Assembly (NCBI GenBank): GCA_047495785.1
Contig: JBLDXI010000045.1
Coordinates: 248,001-312,000, forward strand
Direction: 5' to 3'
DNA: 64,000 bases
Source: Lepidodermella squamata
Taxonomy: Eukaryota > Gastrotricha
The notes under the pieces were generated by a model. It had not been told where the DNA came from, searched no databases, and saw only the letters and a list, made by a program, of their open reading frames with translations. A program made the position numbers and the translations under genes. Shown one piece after another: positions 46,201 to 57,863 of the stretch (within the stretch, counting starts at the first letter, position 1; each line of letters opens with the position of its first letter).

Positions 46201-49200
46201 GCATTTGCAGGTGTCGTACGAGCGCCACAAGTTCCTGCAAGACTGCCGCGATACGCTGCAGCGCATCCAGGAGAAGTCGGCCGCTGTGCCGAATGACGTT
46301 GGCAAGGATGCTAAATCGGCGCAGCTCTACCGCCGTAAGCACGACGCCTTCGTCCACGAGGTTCACGCAATCGAGGCCGAGGTGTTGTCCCTGCAAGAAC
46401 GCGCCGTTGCGTTACTCGCTCAGTACGCCGCTGATAAGGCTGATGAGGTGAAGCAGTGGGAGAAGCAGGTCGTCGACGCGTGGAACGACTTGCAGACCCG
46501 TCTGCGCCAGCGTCAGCTCCAGTTGATGGATGCCGACGATCTGTACCGCTTCTTCAACGTCGCCCGCGACTTGATGCAGTGGATGGAGGAGATTACGAAC
46601 CAGATGACCAAGTCGGAGAAGCCGCGCGACGTGTCCGGCGTCGAGCTGCTCATGTCGAACCACCAGAGCTTGAAGGCGGAGATCGACTCGCGAGACGAGA
46701 ACTTCTACATTTTCAACTCGCTCGGCAAGGACCTGCTCGACCGGCTGCACGCGCGGTCGGGCGAGGTCCGCGAGAAGCTGATGCAGGTCGCTGTTCAGCG
46801 CGGCTTGATGGTCGAGAAGTGGGAGGAGCGCTGGGAGGACTTCCGCATTCTGCTCGAGATCTACAAGTGGGCGCGCGAGGCGTCGCTGGCCGAGGCGTGG
46901 CTCATCGCCAACGAGCCGTACTTGCAGAGCACGGACGTGGGCGACACCCTCGAGGCGGTCGAGAAACTGATTCGCCGGCACGAGGCCTTCGAAAAGTCCG
47001 CGGCGGCGCAGGAGCCGCGTTTCCAGACCGTCAGCCAGATGACGCAGTTCGAAATCCGCGAAAAGCAACGCCGCCAAGAGCAAGAATTCCTCGCCCAACA
47101 CCCCGACGCCACCCTTCCCGGTTCCCGACGGCCTGGTCGTCAACGGTTTATCGAAGATTTCATGCTGGCCCCCAAGTCACAGTAAGTCTATCTTAAAATA
47201 AGTGTAAAATTGGGTGTACCTAGTGAACGCCCTAAATTTAGGGTTTCAGCATTAGTTTTCCCCAAAATATGGTTTTCGCTAAAGTCTCGATTTTTTGATC
47301 ATCGATCGCCGATATCGATTCCAAGTATCGATTTTGCAAATTAGCGATTTTTCCGATATCAACAGTTTTTGAAGCAAAAATTTCTACCTAGCTGATGGTA
47401 TCGGAAAATTTAGTGCAGGAACCTTAACTGTGTGGTGCAAATAATTGGACCCGTCATAATATTCCACCTTAAAATATGCTAATTTGTGTATCTTATCTTG
47501 CAGACCACAAACCGCCTCGCAAAAAGCGGCAACCTCGACGTCGCAAGCGCAATCTCCTGGTGCCCCAGTCGCAGTTGCCACCCCTACCCCGACCACCACC
47601 GAACGGCATGCCGCTCCTTCTGGAGGTAAGAAATTCGCTGAAATACTACGCTACTTTACTCCTATAATTTTAACTATCACTGAACCTACTAGAGCATAGT
47701 CGTACCTTAGCGGTGCACTTTCAAGGTTGGGAGCCTATGAGAAGATACCATTACTTTTCGTGGAGCCCCAACTCATTATTTTTATCATTGAAGTTGTTTG
47801 GCCTTGGAATATTTCAATTGGTTGTGGTGCTTTAAAGCATGCTGTCTTGTTAGCATAATATCGATAATATCATAACAGTAGTTATTTTCCTTGATTTAAT
47901 CAATGTTGCTAATGTCATTATTGTCCGTGTCGTGTTTGACTAAAAGCGGCTGGAGGTAGTTCAGTGGTATCACCGGCTGCTCGGCCAGGATCGAGTCGCC
48001 AGCCGACTTCAAGCTCGTCGTCGTCACCTTTCGGGTCTAAGGACATGCGCGCTAGCGTGCCGGTGCCGCAACCTAAGCGGCCCGTGCAAGCGGCGCCAGC
48101 TCCTTTCAGACCACGCAGTGGTGAGTGTGAAATGAAACGGGGATTTACTGGTCGCTAGCTGGAGGAACGCTGTTGCTTTATTCTTTGAAACTTAGCTGTA
48201 GCTTGCTTTTCCGACTAGTTCTATTTATAGCTTTTAATTCGTAGCTATTATGTGTTTTTTCAAATCATTGTTTTTCCTGTAAAACTATTAGAAGCTTTTC
48301 AGTTTATACTACAACGACCGAGTTTAGCACCTGTGACATCGTTTTGCCTCTTTTTAAAACGAACAAACGTGGTGTTATTAGTTGACGCACCAAACTGACT
48401 TGAATAACTATTAAATGTTATACCTTATTTGAAAAAACGAAACTAAATTCCCCACCTTAATATTTTTATTTCAGATGAAAACTAATACGGTGTGCATGCA
48501 CAATTGCCGTATTATTTTGAAGAAAATGATGATTTTATACACGTTGATTTATATCATGGCAAAGGTGCTTTTCATTTTGGGACATTATGCGCCTTTTGCT
48601 TGCGCTTTATTTACTTGGAATGTTGGTTTTATTCCGATTTTAAACATATTTTTTCTGCGTTTTTGTAGAAGATCGCCCCGCCGAAGGCTACGAAGGCCTC
48701 CTCGTTAAGAAGCATGTCTGGGAGACAGCTGTGAAACGCGCGTCCGGCAGGTATATTTCATTGCCATTTTTTGTCTTTTACTAGAAATAATTTGGATATC
48801 TACTCAAAAACGATGAATCCTAATTTTGGATAATTCTGACTATTTAAAAAAACATTTTCAGAATTTATGAAAATTTATTGATCAATTTTCAAAAATTAAA
48901 ATTAGTTGAAATTGGCCTCATTATAATTTGTATATGAATCGGAACTTGGTTCCGCTACACTGAACTACAAATTTGCAAATTTGGTTTGGCTCTGATATTT
49001 TTGAAAAAGATGAGGTTAATTTATTGAAAATTGAATATAAAATATAATGAATGTTTGATTTTTTTCGAAAAATTAAGCTGGATTTTTTAAATATTAATAT
49101 TAATAATATTTTTTGATGTGTCTTTCAGGAGTTGGGACAAACTCTACGCCGTGCTAAGCGGTTCTTCGCTGAATTTCTACAAGGACCAGAAACATGCAAA

Positions 49201-49507
49201 GGCCGACCCACGCAACTTCGCCAAAGGTCACTCGCCGCTCGATCTGTCTGGAGCCACCGTGCAACGCGCGACAGACTACACGAAGCGGCCGCACGTGATC
49301 CGGTTGCGCCTGGCCAACGGCGGCGAATTTCTGCTGCAAGCTCGTGACGACGACGACGCAACAGTCTGGCTGCAGCGCCTCGGCGCCGTCTGCCTCGTGC
49401 AGGCCGCCAGCGGCACCAGCGCCACGCTGCCCGCCGCCGCCTCGTCCTCGAAAGGCGCCGGCGCCTCGTCAGGCGCCGCCGGCCAGTCGGGCACCACTCG
49501 GAGGTGA
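37256..49507 (+). CDS. unc-70: beta-spectrin (conventional, UNC-70/SPTBN type)
   Basis: Ten exons: 37256-37421, 39243-42415, 42666-42788, 42842-43009, 43517-44722, 45593-47181, 47504-47625, 47947-48120, 48669-48750 and 49129-49507. All junctions are in phase, giving 2,393 residues, the usual size for conventional beta-spectrin. Two calponin-homology domains lead (about residues 60-165, KKTFTKWVNSHLMRVG and RGKMRIHCLENVDKAL; and 180-285, DALLLWCQIKTAGYPNV), forming the actin-binding site. About 17 triple-helical spectrin repeats follow to about residue 2070, then a Ser/Pro/Ala-rich linker and a PH domain (about 2247-2365, GLLVKKHVWE, SWDKLYAVLSGSSLNFYKD, LRLANGGEFLLQARDDDDA). It pairs with alpha-spectrin under the plasma membrane and binds actin, ankyrin and phosphoinositides. 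The first intron is 1.8 kb and GC-mixed. Exon 6 is much richer in G and C than exon 2. Confidence 0.97.
37422..39242. other. first intron of beta-spectrin
   Basis: A 1.8-kb intron with several ATT/ATC microsatellites (37548-37568, 37869-37886 and 38383-38402) and CG-rich patches, larger and more complex than the other introns. It may hold enhancers or an alternative first exon; nothing specific is identified. Confidence 0.5.
44723..45592. other. fifth intron of beta-spectrin
   Basis: An 870-bp AT-rich intron with short related CCGGAAAATCCCGA / CGGTAATTTTTCGG elements around 44870-44950. No gene is seen. Confidence 0.45.
47218..47400 (-). repeat. dispersed repeat, copy 1 (in beta-spectrin intron)
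   Basis: On the minus strand this reads AGCTAGGTAGAA, GATATCGGAAAAATCGC, AAAATCGATA.TTG.AATCGAT, AAAACCATATTTTGGGGAA and ends CCCTAAATTTAGGGCG. The same ordered blocks occur on the plus strand at 52.49-52.77 kb. It begins or ends on the palindrome CCCTAAATTTAGGG. Confidence 0.6.
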
Positions 49508-52195
49508 AACCTGCAAGCAAGCAAAACTATAAGTGCAGTGTAGTCTAAAAAAATAACTAAAACTGTGTATAAAATCGCCTAACTGTGTACCAAAAGACCA
49601 CACATCACACACAACATCCCCTCTCCACCTTTTACCAGATCGCAGATTCGATGCTAATTTGTGCTGTATTGAAACTCGCTTATCGCTGCCTGGGTTTTGA
49701 ATTTTGAATTGAATGACTAGTTCTCCCAGCATCGTCTCTGTGTGTCTGCGACCCTGCGTTGTTGCTCTATCTCTCTCGCCGCTATTGGTAGATTTTGCGT
49801 TTTTTTCGCTTGTGAATATTATTTAAAACTAAGTAATCATAGCTTGTTGAGAGAAAACGGGAAAGAGTGCGCATCATCATCTGATCACGTCCACAACTGC
49901 CGCTTGTCTACTTCATCATCATATGTGTGTTCGTTATTTAGAAACAAGAGATGAAAAAGGTGGTGGTCATCTTTTTTTCTGCTACCTTATCTCTCGCTGT
50001 CTCATCGCCTCTTTTCTTGCGCTATTATTATTATTATATTATTATCATATCAACGAAGAAGAAACTGCACACCCTCCCGGAGACGAGACGGAAAAAAGCC
50101 ACCTCAAGCATGCAAAAGCTTCCTACTACTACTTAGTGTGCGCTTCATTGTCAAACCTTCATGTTCTACATCAAAAAAATGAGCCTTGTTAGCCCGCGGA
50201 GACACAAATGTGATCTAAAAATTTAACACACAATATCTTGTTATAACACTGTATACACATACATAATATTCAAAAGTGCTTTTCGCTGAGCCTAGTCAGC
50301 TTACGTCAAATTTTCGAGCATCCCAGTTGAATTTATTACTAAAATTAATAACGCCGAAGAAGAAGCTTGAACGACGTGCTTCGTTAAGTTGGCTTGTCGA
50401 GAATTGTTCGAGTTTCCTCGACCGTCACTTCAACCGATTGATGCGCGCCGATTTAACCAGGAATTATTGTTACACCGGGAATTGTTGCGCAGTTTTCCTC
50501 TACGTTTACTGCTTTTCGCTTGGTTGTCGGTCTTTGCTCTTTTCTATCGCCTAATAATATCGGTCATCATGCCAGGCCTTGCGTGGTGTTTTACGCGGCG
50601 CTTCTTTGTTTGTTGTTTGGTTTTCTACTACGGCTCACTTACACTTGACTATTTTAAGGTGGACGGCACAATTAAACAAAGAAACTGCCCGTATTGTCAT
50701 TAAAAAAATATCTAATCAGCTTTTATGACGAGACGAGAAGAAGCGCGATGTCCACCGCCGGTTATACGAAAATCTTCTATGAAATACCTGACAAGCTGAG
50801 GCACTGCCAAAAATGAAATGAAAAAACGTGCGCTTGTTAGTTTCTTCTTAGTTCGTCGAATTGCGTCATCATCTTTCGTCGCACTAAATGTTGTCTCTGT
50901 TATTAAGTTAAAACTTGACTATCTCTCGCACACGTCGTTGATATGATGATGAGATTTTTCGTTAACACGCCAGGCTGTTATAGCACACCTACCTAGAACG
51001 GTTATTCTAGTTCATTCGTACACACATACATACGTTTGCTTCATGGCTCATGATGTCTCGATTGCGCAAGGTCGTTGTTGAAGCAGAAACAGTCCACCTG
51101 AAAGTGGTCGTCGGAAATATTGATGATTTGACTCAAGTCACTGTGACAAACACGGCGCTTGCTTTTTCAAGAAAGAATCACTCGATTATCTTGCCTGTAA
51201 AAAAAAGAAATCAAACAATAATAAAACAGGTTTTTTAGGCACGATTTATTTACAAAGCTCGCGCTCTCTTCAACATTCTTGTTGCTTGTTGTCAAAGTTA
51301 TTCGCCTCTCTTCTTCTTCTTCTTCTGATTTGTATACATAGGTAGTTGAAGCTTATTGTTACTATCAATATTTAAGTGATAGCAGTGCTTTTATTTGTTT
51401 ACTGTACAAAATCGGGCTGATGACGATGATGATAGTTGGAATGATGTGTTTTCTCTCTTCTTTTGTGTTCCGCGCACACGAAGCTAGCCGAAATCGATAC
51501 TACCAGCCAGCCTACTACTATATTTGTCTCACGCAAAATTATTAAAGGGAGAGCGCCGCCGTGTATGTATACCTTTCTATGAACGAAACGATAGATGGAA
51601 AAAAGCTATATAAATATTCTATACTACTACATCTACAATCTTTTTCTTGTGTATAGGACACGGATGATGATGATGAGGATGAGAAACTGAAAAAAGAGTC
51701 CAGGCTAATCACCTGTATTGAAAATATGCTGTAATTGATGCGTGTAACTTGCGTGTATACAAATGTCGTGTCCTGTCTCGGCGCACGTTATTAAATACCT
51801 GCCAGTCTGTTTATGTGCTTCATTTGAATTATTATGTAACAATTATCAATACATTAATTAATAAATTTAAAAAAGTTGCGCGTCAATTTTTTCGGCTGTA
51901 TTTTTTTCATTCAAACGAGGCGATTATTTTGGCTTATAGCCAAATTCAAATACGGCGAAGTTGGAGAACCCTTGAATGCGACGCCGTTCTACTTTTCACT
52001 TGACGACATTTCCGAGATCGAAATTTGTGTTTACTTGAAAAGAACGATTCTTCAATTTCACAACGCCCTGGACCGGTGTTTTTAGTTTTTAGTAGGCGTC
52101 TACTTTCAAAGTTTTAGACCTCTTCCTTCCCCCTTGAAAGACGGGGAAACCTCAAAAGTTCGGCGAAAAGTCTTGTCGTTTCAGGTCGACGTGGG
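49508..52195. other. 3' UTR and intergenic DNA after beta-spectrin
   Basis: Contains ATT/TTC/GATG simple-sequence runs (50026-50044, 51309-51327 and 51661-51680) and possible poly(A) signals (AATAAA near 51220, AATAAATTTAAA near 51860). An ORF of about 110 codons at 50371-50703 has hydrophobic stretches but no ATG at the start of the frame and no splice support. The rest shows nothing gene-like. Confidence 0.4.
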
Positions 52196-52196
52196 G

Positions 52197-52320
52197 ACCC
52201 TAGGAAATTCTTCAATTCTGCTCGAATTTCTAGTGCGATTCGTCGCCATATAATACCCAAAATGAAATCGACAGTGTGTGAAAATGGCAATAAATTCGAA
52301 GTGAGACAGACGGATTATCA
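52197..52320 (+). repeat. direct repeat, left copy
   Basis: Shares ordered blocks with 52770-52885: CCTA.GAAA.TTCTT.AATT, TGAATTTC-like, ATACC.CAAA, CGA.AG.GTGTGTGAAAA and AATAAATT..GAAGTGAGAC.G. It flanks one side of the dispersed repeat at 52492-52768. Confidence 0.6.
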
Positions 52321-52491
52321 ACTGATGCAAATAATAATTGGTCCAAATATTTGCACCAATAAAAATGAGGTTCCAGCACTAATTTTAAGCGTCGTGGCAC
52401 TAAATTTTTCGGATTTTTTTCGTTTTCTTTTTTTGATCGATAATGATGTCCTCCCTGAACCTAAGATTTTTTATTTTAGCTACCTGGCGCC

Positions 52492-52768
52492 CTAAGCTAC
52501 GTAGAACAACTATCGATGTTGGGTTCCACGACGGCTGATATCGGAAAAATCACTGATTTGTAAAATCGATAATTGTAATCGATATCGGCTCTGCAGGCTG
52601 AAGTATAACTCGTAAACTGAACGCCTATCGCGCAAAATGAGCGTAATATGAAGATCTATCGGTTAGGCATGATAGCAAAACAATTTAGATTCTAGTGAAG
52701 ACATGAAATTCGAAAAACCATATTTAGTGGAAACCTAGTGCTGGAACCCTAAATTTAGGGTGCGCACC
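52492..52768 (+). repeat. dispersed repeat, copy 2
   Basis: Inverted relative to the copy at 47218-47400. It shares AGCTACGTAGAA, GATATCGGAAAAATCAC, AAAATCGATAATTGTAATCG, AAAAACCATATTTAGTGGAA and the palindrome CCCTAAATTTAGGG near 52748-52761. It lies between two direct repeats. Confidence 0.6.
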
Positions 52769-52769
52769 T

Positions 52770-52885
52770 GGACCCTAAGAAAATTCTTTAATTTTGTTTG
52801 AATTTCGTCACCTTAGAATACCTCAAATAAAAACCGATAGAGTGTGTGAAAAATAGCAATAAATTTTGAAGTGAGACGGATGCAA
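52770..52885 (+). repeat. direct repeat, right copy
   Basis: Second copy of the 52197-52320 unit with about 75-80 per cent identity by eye, including GTGTGTGAAAAATAGCAATA and GAAGTGAGACGGAT. Confidence 0.6.
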
Positions 52886-53599
52886 ATTTGCTATAATTTT
52901 GCATTTCTTCGCTCGTAAAACTTGAGGGCAATTTTTTACGCAACCCTCGTTTGCGATCTTGTTGAAAGCGAAGAAGCGAAGAATTTTCGGTAAACCCCAC
53001 TTTTCAGGCAGGCTGAAGCTTTCGAGCGGAACCCTTGGCGGTACTTCATAGGTGAAAAAAATCGAGGAAAAATATCCAGTTTATTTCGCTTAAGCCATTT
53101 TCACTGAGTAGAACGGAACGAGCAAAGATCTCATGGTTCCTCTCGGTCGGGTCATCAATAGAAATAACAAAATAGAGCTCATTCAGTTCGATTTTATGAA
53201 CTAGTCGGAATTCGAGAGCCTGATTTGGGTTGGAATAGTTTCTCAAACAGCTTAAAATTTGCTAGGAGAAATATTAATCCAGAACTATCCGCTCCGGTAA
53301 TTTCAGTCATCAAATTATAAGTGCCATTCGATTATATCCAGAATCTAACTTTCGGAAGGTCTAATTAACAATAGAACCGGAAGTAATGCAATGAATCTCG
53401 TATTTTGCGCAACCGAAATCAGAGCTCTCTGCATGACAGCACATTTTTTAACATGCGATGATGATTCACCCTCTTCATATAATCACAATATTTTCAAATT
53501 CAAAAAATATTATTATATATAAATAAAAAATTGCAACAAAAATGTATTGAAAGGCTTGTAATCTATTATTCTCGTGATTGAATTAGCTGATATAAATTA

Positions 53600-55033
53600 T
53601 TATAAGAGATTTTGCAGGCGTTTCCCTGTCACAAAACTGGCGTGGTGGAGTCGCGTTGAGCTCGACTCGGTGTCGCGTTTCTCGGTGTTCCGCTTATACC
53701 GCTTCGTAGTCGTTTTTCTCGCAGCCATTTGCTGCTGTTTCGCCCGGAAAACATCGCTCGACGAACCGCTAGGCGACGGCGAGTTGAGTTGAGGTGGCGA
53801 CACTGCATTACGATAGTTATAGCCGTGGTGTTTGAAGTAATTATCAACCCCGGGCAACTCGGCTTTCTCCCACTCGTTGAGTTGCGGGGTCGACTTCGCC
53901 GAGCAGTTGTTAGTCGCCTTAGGCAGCAGCAGTAGGTTATTCGGGGGCTGGGCAGGTGTCGTTGAAAGAGCCGACTCAGATGCCTCGTTTTTCGAATCAT
54001 TCTCCTCCTCAAACAAACTCATTCTAGGGCCGCAGCTATCCTTCCGAAACTCAGATAACTGCGGTAGGGATGACGTACGACGGCAACGGCCAGATGCCAT
54101 AACTTTCGCGACTTCAACTTCATCCGAGTCGCGTTCGTCCGACTCTTCGGCCAGGTCTGGAAGTTCCGGCGTTTCCTGACTACACGGCGTAGAAACGTGA
54201 CTAATAGCTTGATTATTAGCGATTAAAAGCAGTTTGCTGTCCTCGGGTGTGTCTTGAAAATGCAGCTCCGCTATCGAAAATCCGACTGAATGATGACTTC
54301 GCATCGTATTAGTCCTAGACCTGGCGTTTCCCAGTGAGAAAATATCAGGATCGCCTCCCTCTGATTCTGCCGTTTTATTCACCGGCTGCTGCGATTTGCC
54401 ACTAGACATTCGAAATAGGAACGAAGAATTCGGCGACATTGTTATCAACTCAGTCGGATCCGAACCCGATGTTAGCTCTTCAATAGTTTTATTCGACGAT
54501 TTTGCCGTGTGGTTTACAGCATCCATCGACTGGTAGTAACCCGGGCGGGACGAATCCGAGGTTGGGGAATTAATTTGGGACATTGCCAACGCTATAGTCC
54601 GACTAGCGGCTGCGAGGCGTTTGTTACCGATCGGTGTTGAGACACCCTGGAATTTATTCCTAACCTTACTTATTGACGAGCATAAACTGGCAAGTTTGGC
54701 GCATAGCAGGGTGTCCTGAACGGGCGTCGGGCCGAAGACGCTCACCATGTGGCAGGTGTAGCTGAAGATGAGGAAAACAACCATACCAACAATAAGTAAT
54801 AATCCGCCCATTTGTAGAAGATTGTAAGTCGGCGCCTGCACCGAGCCCAACAGCATAGAATCTGTGCTACTACTGGCTAGGGCGGCGGGAAACGCTGTCG
54901 CAAAAATGAGGGTATTATCCGATCGGGATAGCAATGGTTGGTAAGGGAATTGATGCGAGATGCCAACTCCTCCATTTTTCCCGGAACCTTTTGATCTAAG
55001 CCGCGTGCGATTGCTGAGCATTGGACGGGTCAT
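53600..55033 (-). CDS. Ser-rich single-pass membrane protein, family unknown
   Basis: A single long ORF of 477 codons from ATG 55033. One strong hydrophobic segment lies near residues 72-95 (LLQMGGLLLIVGMVVFLIFS). A weaker one precedes it (NTLIFATAFPAALASS), which may be buried or part of a signal-like region. The remaining 370 residues are hydrophilic, Ser/Asn/Glu-rich and probably disordered and cytoplasmic, with acidic patches (DLAEESDERDSDEVEV) and a basic C-terminus (TTTKRYKRNTEKRDTESSST). No catalytic motif or known domain is visible. Continuous reading for 1.4 kb with codon use like its neighbours supports a real gene. It may have further 5' exons beyond 55.04 kb. Confidence 0.72.
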   Translation of the reverse strand: MTRPMLSNRTRLRSKGSGKNGGVGISHQFPYQPLLSRSDNTLIFATAFPAALASSSTDSMLLGSVQAPTYNLLQMGGLLLIVGMVVFLIFSYTCHMVSVFGPTPVQDTLLCAKLASLCSSISKVRNKFQGVSTPIGNKRLAAASRTIALAMSQINSPTSDSSRPGYYQSMDAVNHTAKSSNKTIEELTSGSDPTELITMSPNSSFLFRMSSGKSQQPVNKTAESEGGDPDIFSLGNARSRTNTMRSHHSVGFSIAELHFQDTPEDSKLLLIANNQAISHVSTPCSQETPELPDLAEESDERDSDEVEVAKVMASGRCRRTSSLPQLSEFRKDSCGPRMSLFEEENDSKNEASESALSTTPAQPPNNLLLLPKATNNCSAKSTPQLNEWEKAELPGVDNYFKHHGYNYRNAVSPPQLNSPSPSGSSSDVFRAKQQQMAARKTTTKRYKRNTEKRDTESSSTRLHHASFVTGKRLQNLL

Positions 55034-56489
55034 CGGCACAACGGTGACAAGTTTCTCATGAGAACTTCGAATCTCGCCTATGTCGCCTCGCGGCGACCAC
55101 GCCGGATTTAATAAGGGCGCTATTTTTGATATAGCGAGACCGACACAACAAATACGAGATAAAATAAAATGTTGCTATAATAGATAAAAAAATAAGAAAA
55201 AATTAAGCGATCGCCTAGTTAGCTTGGGACACCTCTGGAAATGCATGTTTAATTACAAAACCTCAATCAACGACGTGTGGGTTGGCTTTACAGTGCCGAG
55301 AAATTCTTAGAATATATCGAACGTGGGTTAAAGGAAAGGAAATGCATGTTTATTGCAAATAATAATAAGCACATGCGTTCTTGATTCTTAATTTCCGACT
55401 GCAAGGTGTACCGATATACACCGCGGCTCAGACGTTGAGAGGCTGAGACGCGCCGAACAAAGCTGCGATGGCCTGGTCAGTTTAACTTGGATTTTTTTTC
55501 CTTCTCGAAGCAGCGAGCAGTGCTGATGACAGAAAAAGAAATGCGCCGTAGATTAAAAAATCATCGGTAATTGAATGCCTCGTCACGAGCAACTTCTAGA
55601 CGAAGAGCGCCTGCGTAGAAAAACGTGAATCATTTATCATTCAGACCTGATTAAACGCCCTGCGTCTTATAATAGAACAGGCTTAAGAAAATAGCCGATA
55701 TTTCACCTGTATACATGTAAGTATTAGTAGATTTACATACACCGCGGATAAAGGCTAAAAATCGAAATAGGCAAATATCGCCCGTGATATCAAAAATAAC
55801 CCGAGGCGAGTATCTCGACCTGGGTCTGCTTTTTTGCCGCATTGTTTGGCTTCCTACGCGCTTATCAGCTATATACTGTGGAATGAGCCTAAAAATTGTT
55901 GGACAGAAATGAAGTGAATAAGATTTCCGTATTTTACAATGGATTTTATGTGGCGATGTAAATCTTAAATTTCACATCACCTGTGTTTTTTACGGATGTG
56001 TGAGGCGCGCGCCGCGGCACGGCATTCGCGCGTGGGGCAGGCGAGATGCGCATTTATTAAAGAGGATAATTGATACGTTAAATTTAAGGCGACCGAAAAA
56101 TTGTGCGTTAATCCGTCATGTCTTCTCGCCTCATGACGATGGGAAATGCAGGTGCGTGATGCGATGAATTAACATAAACAGATCAATAATATTATCGAAA
56201 ACGAGAAAATTCGGTTATTTCAATCATGTTTTAATTGCCGCAAATCACGCTAAAAAACTGACTGAGACCTCTTCTTAAAAAATGGCCCAGCGAGTTTCAG
56301 AGAATAATGATATAGTGGGTGATTAATCGAATTTTTACATTATGTGCTGGTGTAGCGATACGAAAATTGTACAGATGACAGGAGTCGTGGATTTTGAGCA
56401 ATATTAATTAGGCTTTCGACCGAGGGGGGCGCAGCGGAGAATGTGGGCGATGCTATTAATTTAAGAAGAAATGTTTACGGTCGAATTCG
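55034..56489. other. intergenic region
   Basis: About 1.45 kb, AT-rich with a short GCGCGCGCCGCGGCACGGC-like patch near 56006. An ORF at 55651-55842 (minus) is unsupported. Likely promoters of the flanking divergent genes. Confidence 0.35.
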
Positions 56490-57657
56490 ATGGCTGCTGT
56501 CAGTGATGGCATCGCTATGGTAAGTAATCCTCGTGACACGCATCAGTAATGCGAACATGCAAGGGCAAAAGTTTTTCGTATTATATCGGGAAATCATTGC
56601 CGGCGTTACTTTTTCTCGGGATATATCATATTATAGCGACTGCTGTAATGCATGCAAATGCCTAGATCGAGCAAGTTATATGCGTGCATGCTTAGTTATA
56701 TTATAAGGAAGTCGTTATCGGTAAATTAAATGAAAAATTCGAATTATTCGTTTTACGATCGCAGCGTAGCCGGAAGTAATTACCGAATTCGGCCAATAAA
56801 TTCTTCTCAATTTAGGAACTTGAAGTGTAATTGCGTTCATTGCGACCCGAGAAATCATAATGCGGGGAGAAATTCCGTCCACTGCCTTCCCATGGCCAAC
56901 ATAAAAAAAACCAGCCGGTGTTTACGGCTAATTTCTATTCAATCGAAAATCGTTAGATTTCGATTAACAATCACTCGGTGATAAATATATCATGTTTACG
57001 AAAAATAACCCAATTCATGACAAGGAAGACCTAGGAGGTCATCGGTGTATTATATACAATAGCAGTATTTGTACCATAAAGGGAAGGTATATTAGACTAT
57101 CCCAAAGCCAGGGGTTTCTAATTCCCAACTACATTGCGTCTACTCTTGCCTTTCTAAACATACCGCCCGGCTTTTAACCGCGAAAAATGTCCCAAAGTTA
57201 GGGACAAGCTGGAAAGTGGAGCGCACAATTTCGACTTTTTGAATCATGGAACCAAAACTTCTCGGCTTCTAGTGAACCCTGGACATTTCCTGATTTTTGA
57301 AGTAAAACTGGGTATATTTAGTATTTAAAGGGCAGAATTTGACTTTTCGCAAGACTATTACTAAAAATATTATGGTTAATAGCGTGAATAAGTATTCCTG
57401 ACTGCTTGAAAATGCTCGAAAATAGCCTATTTTTCTGGAAATTTCCACATTTTCCCAGGTTTTGGGAAATTTTCTGGGAGTGCCCATTACCTATTGCTTG
57501 TTTTTTTCAGCCGTCGCTCCAACGACTTTTTCCATATAATCCGTCGAAATATCGAAGAATCCTCATACTCTGTGGATTTATGAGTTTATCGGCTTCAGCT
57601 GAGCCCGTTGAATTCCCGCCGAAGATCGAAAATGGTGACGTATTTTCACAACGTTAG
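56490..57657 (+). CDS. possible 58-residue small protein (two exons)
   Basis: Exon 56490-56519 (ATG, ten codons MAAVSDGIAM) ends at a strong donor, ATG|GTAAGT. Exon 57511-57657 starts after TTTTTTTCAG and is in phase, ending at TAG. The product is 58 residues with a basic stretch and a short hydrophobic segment (RRILILCGFMSLSASA), then an acidic tail. Two AATAAA signals follow at about 57735-57752, in the gap before the convergent SLC30A6 gene. The poly(A) signals and splice sites argue for a transcribed gene. The family is unknown; it could be a small mitochondrial or membrane protein. Confidence 0.4.
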
Positions 57658-57863
57658 CACAGCAATATTTGCGATTTTTCACCTTTAAAAAGACACGCGT
57701 TAAAAACCCTGGGAAGCTTGGTCTTTATTACCAAATAAAGCTTCAATAAATATAATATAAACATGAAGTCACTGCCCGAAACCGCGAGATACACAACAGA
57801 TGCAATAACCACCAGACAAAAATCTGAAGCAGTTTGGTCGAATTTATTACTTTACTATGATAT

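Noticed and set aside
43649-47143. Long antisense ORFs (240-290 codons) opposite beta-spectrin exons
   Set aside because: They mirror the GC-rich sense codons, lack splice logic and give Leu/Val/Arg-rich low-content products; the sense strand is clearly beta-spectrin.
48475-48708. ORF with hydrophobic residues in a beta-spectrin intron as a possible extra exon
   Set aside because: The PH-domain exon at 48669 joins in phase directly to exon 8, and including this segment would break the frame.
50371-50703. ORF of about 110 codons with hydrophobic stretches and a C-terminal CPYCH
   Set aside because: There is no ATG near the start of the frame, no splice signals in phase, and it lies in a low-complexity 3' region.
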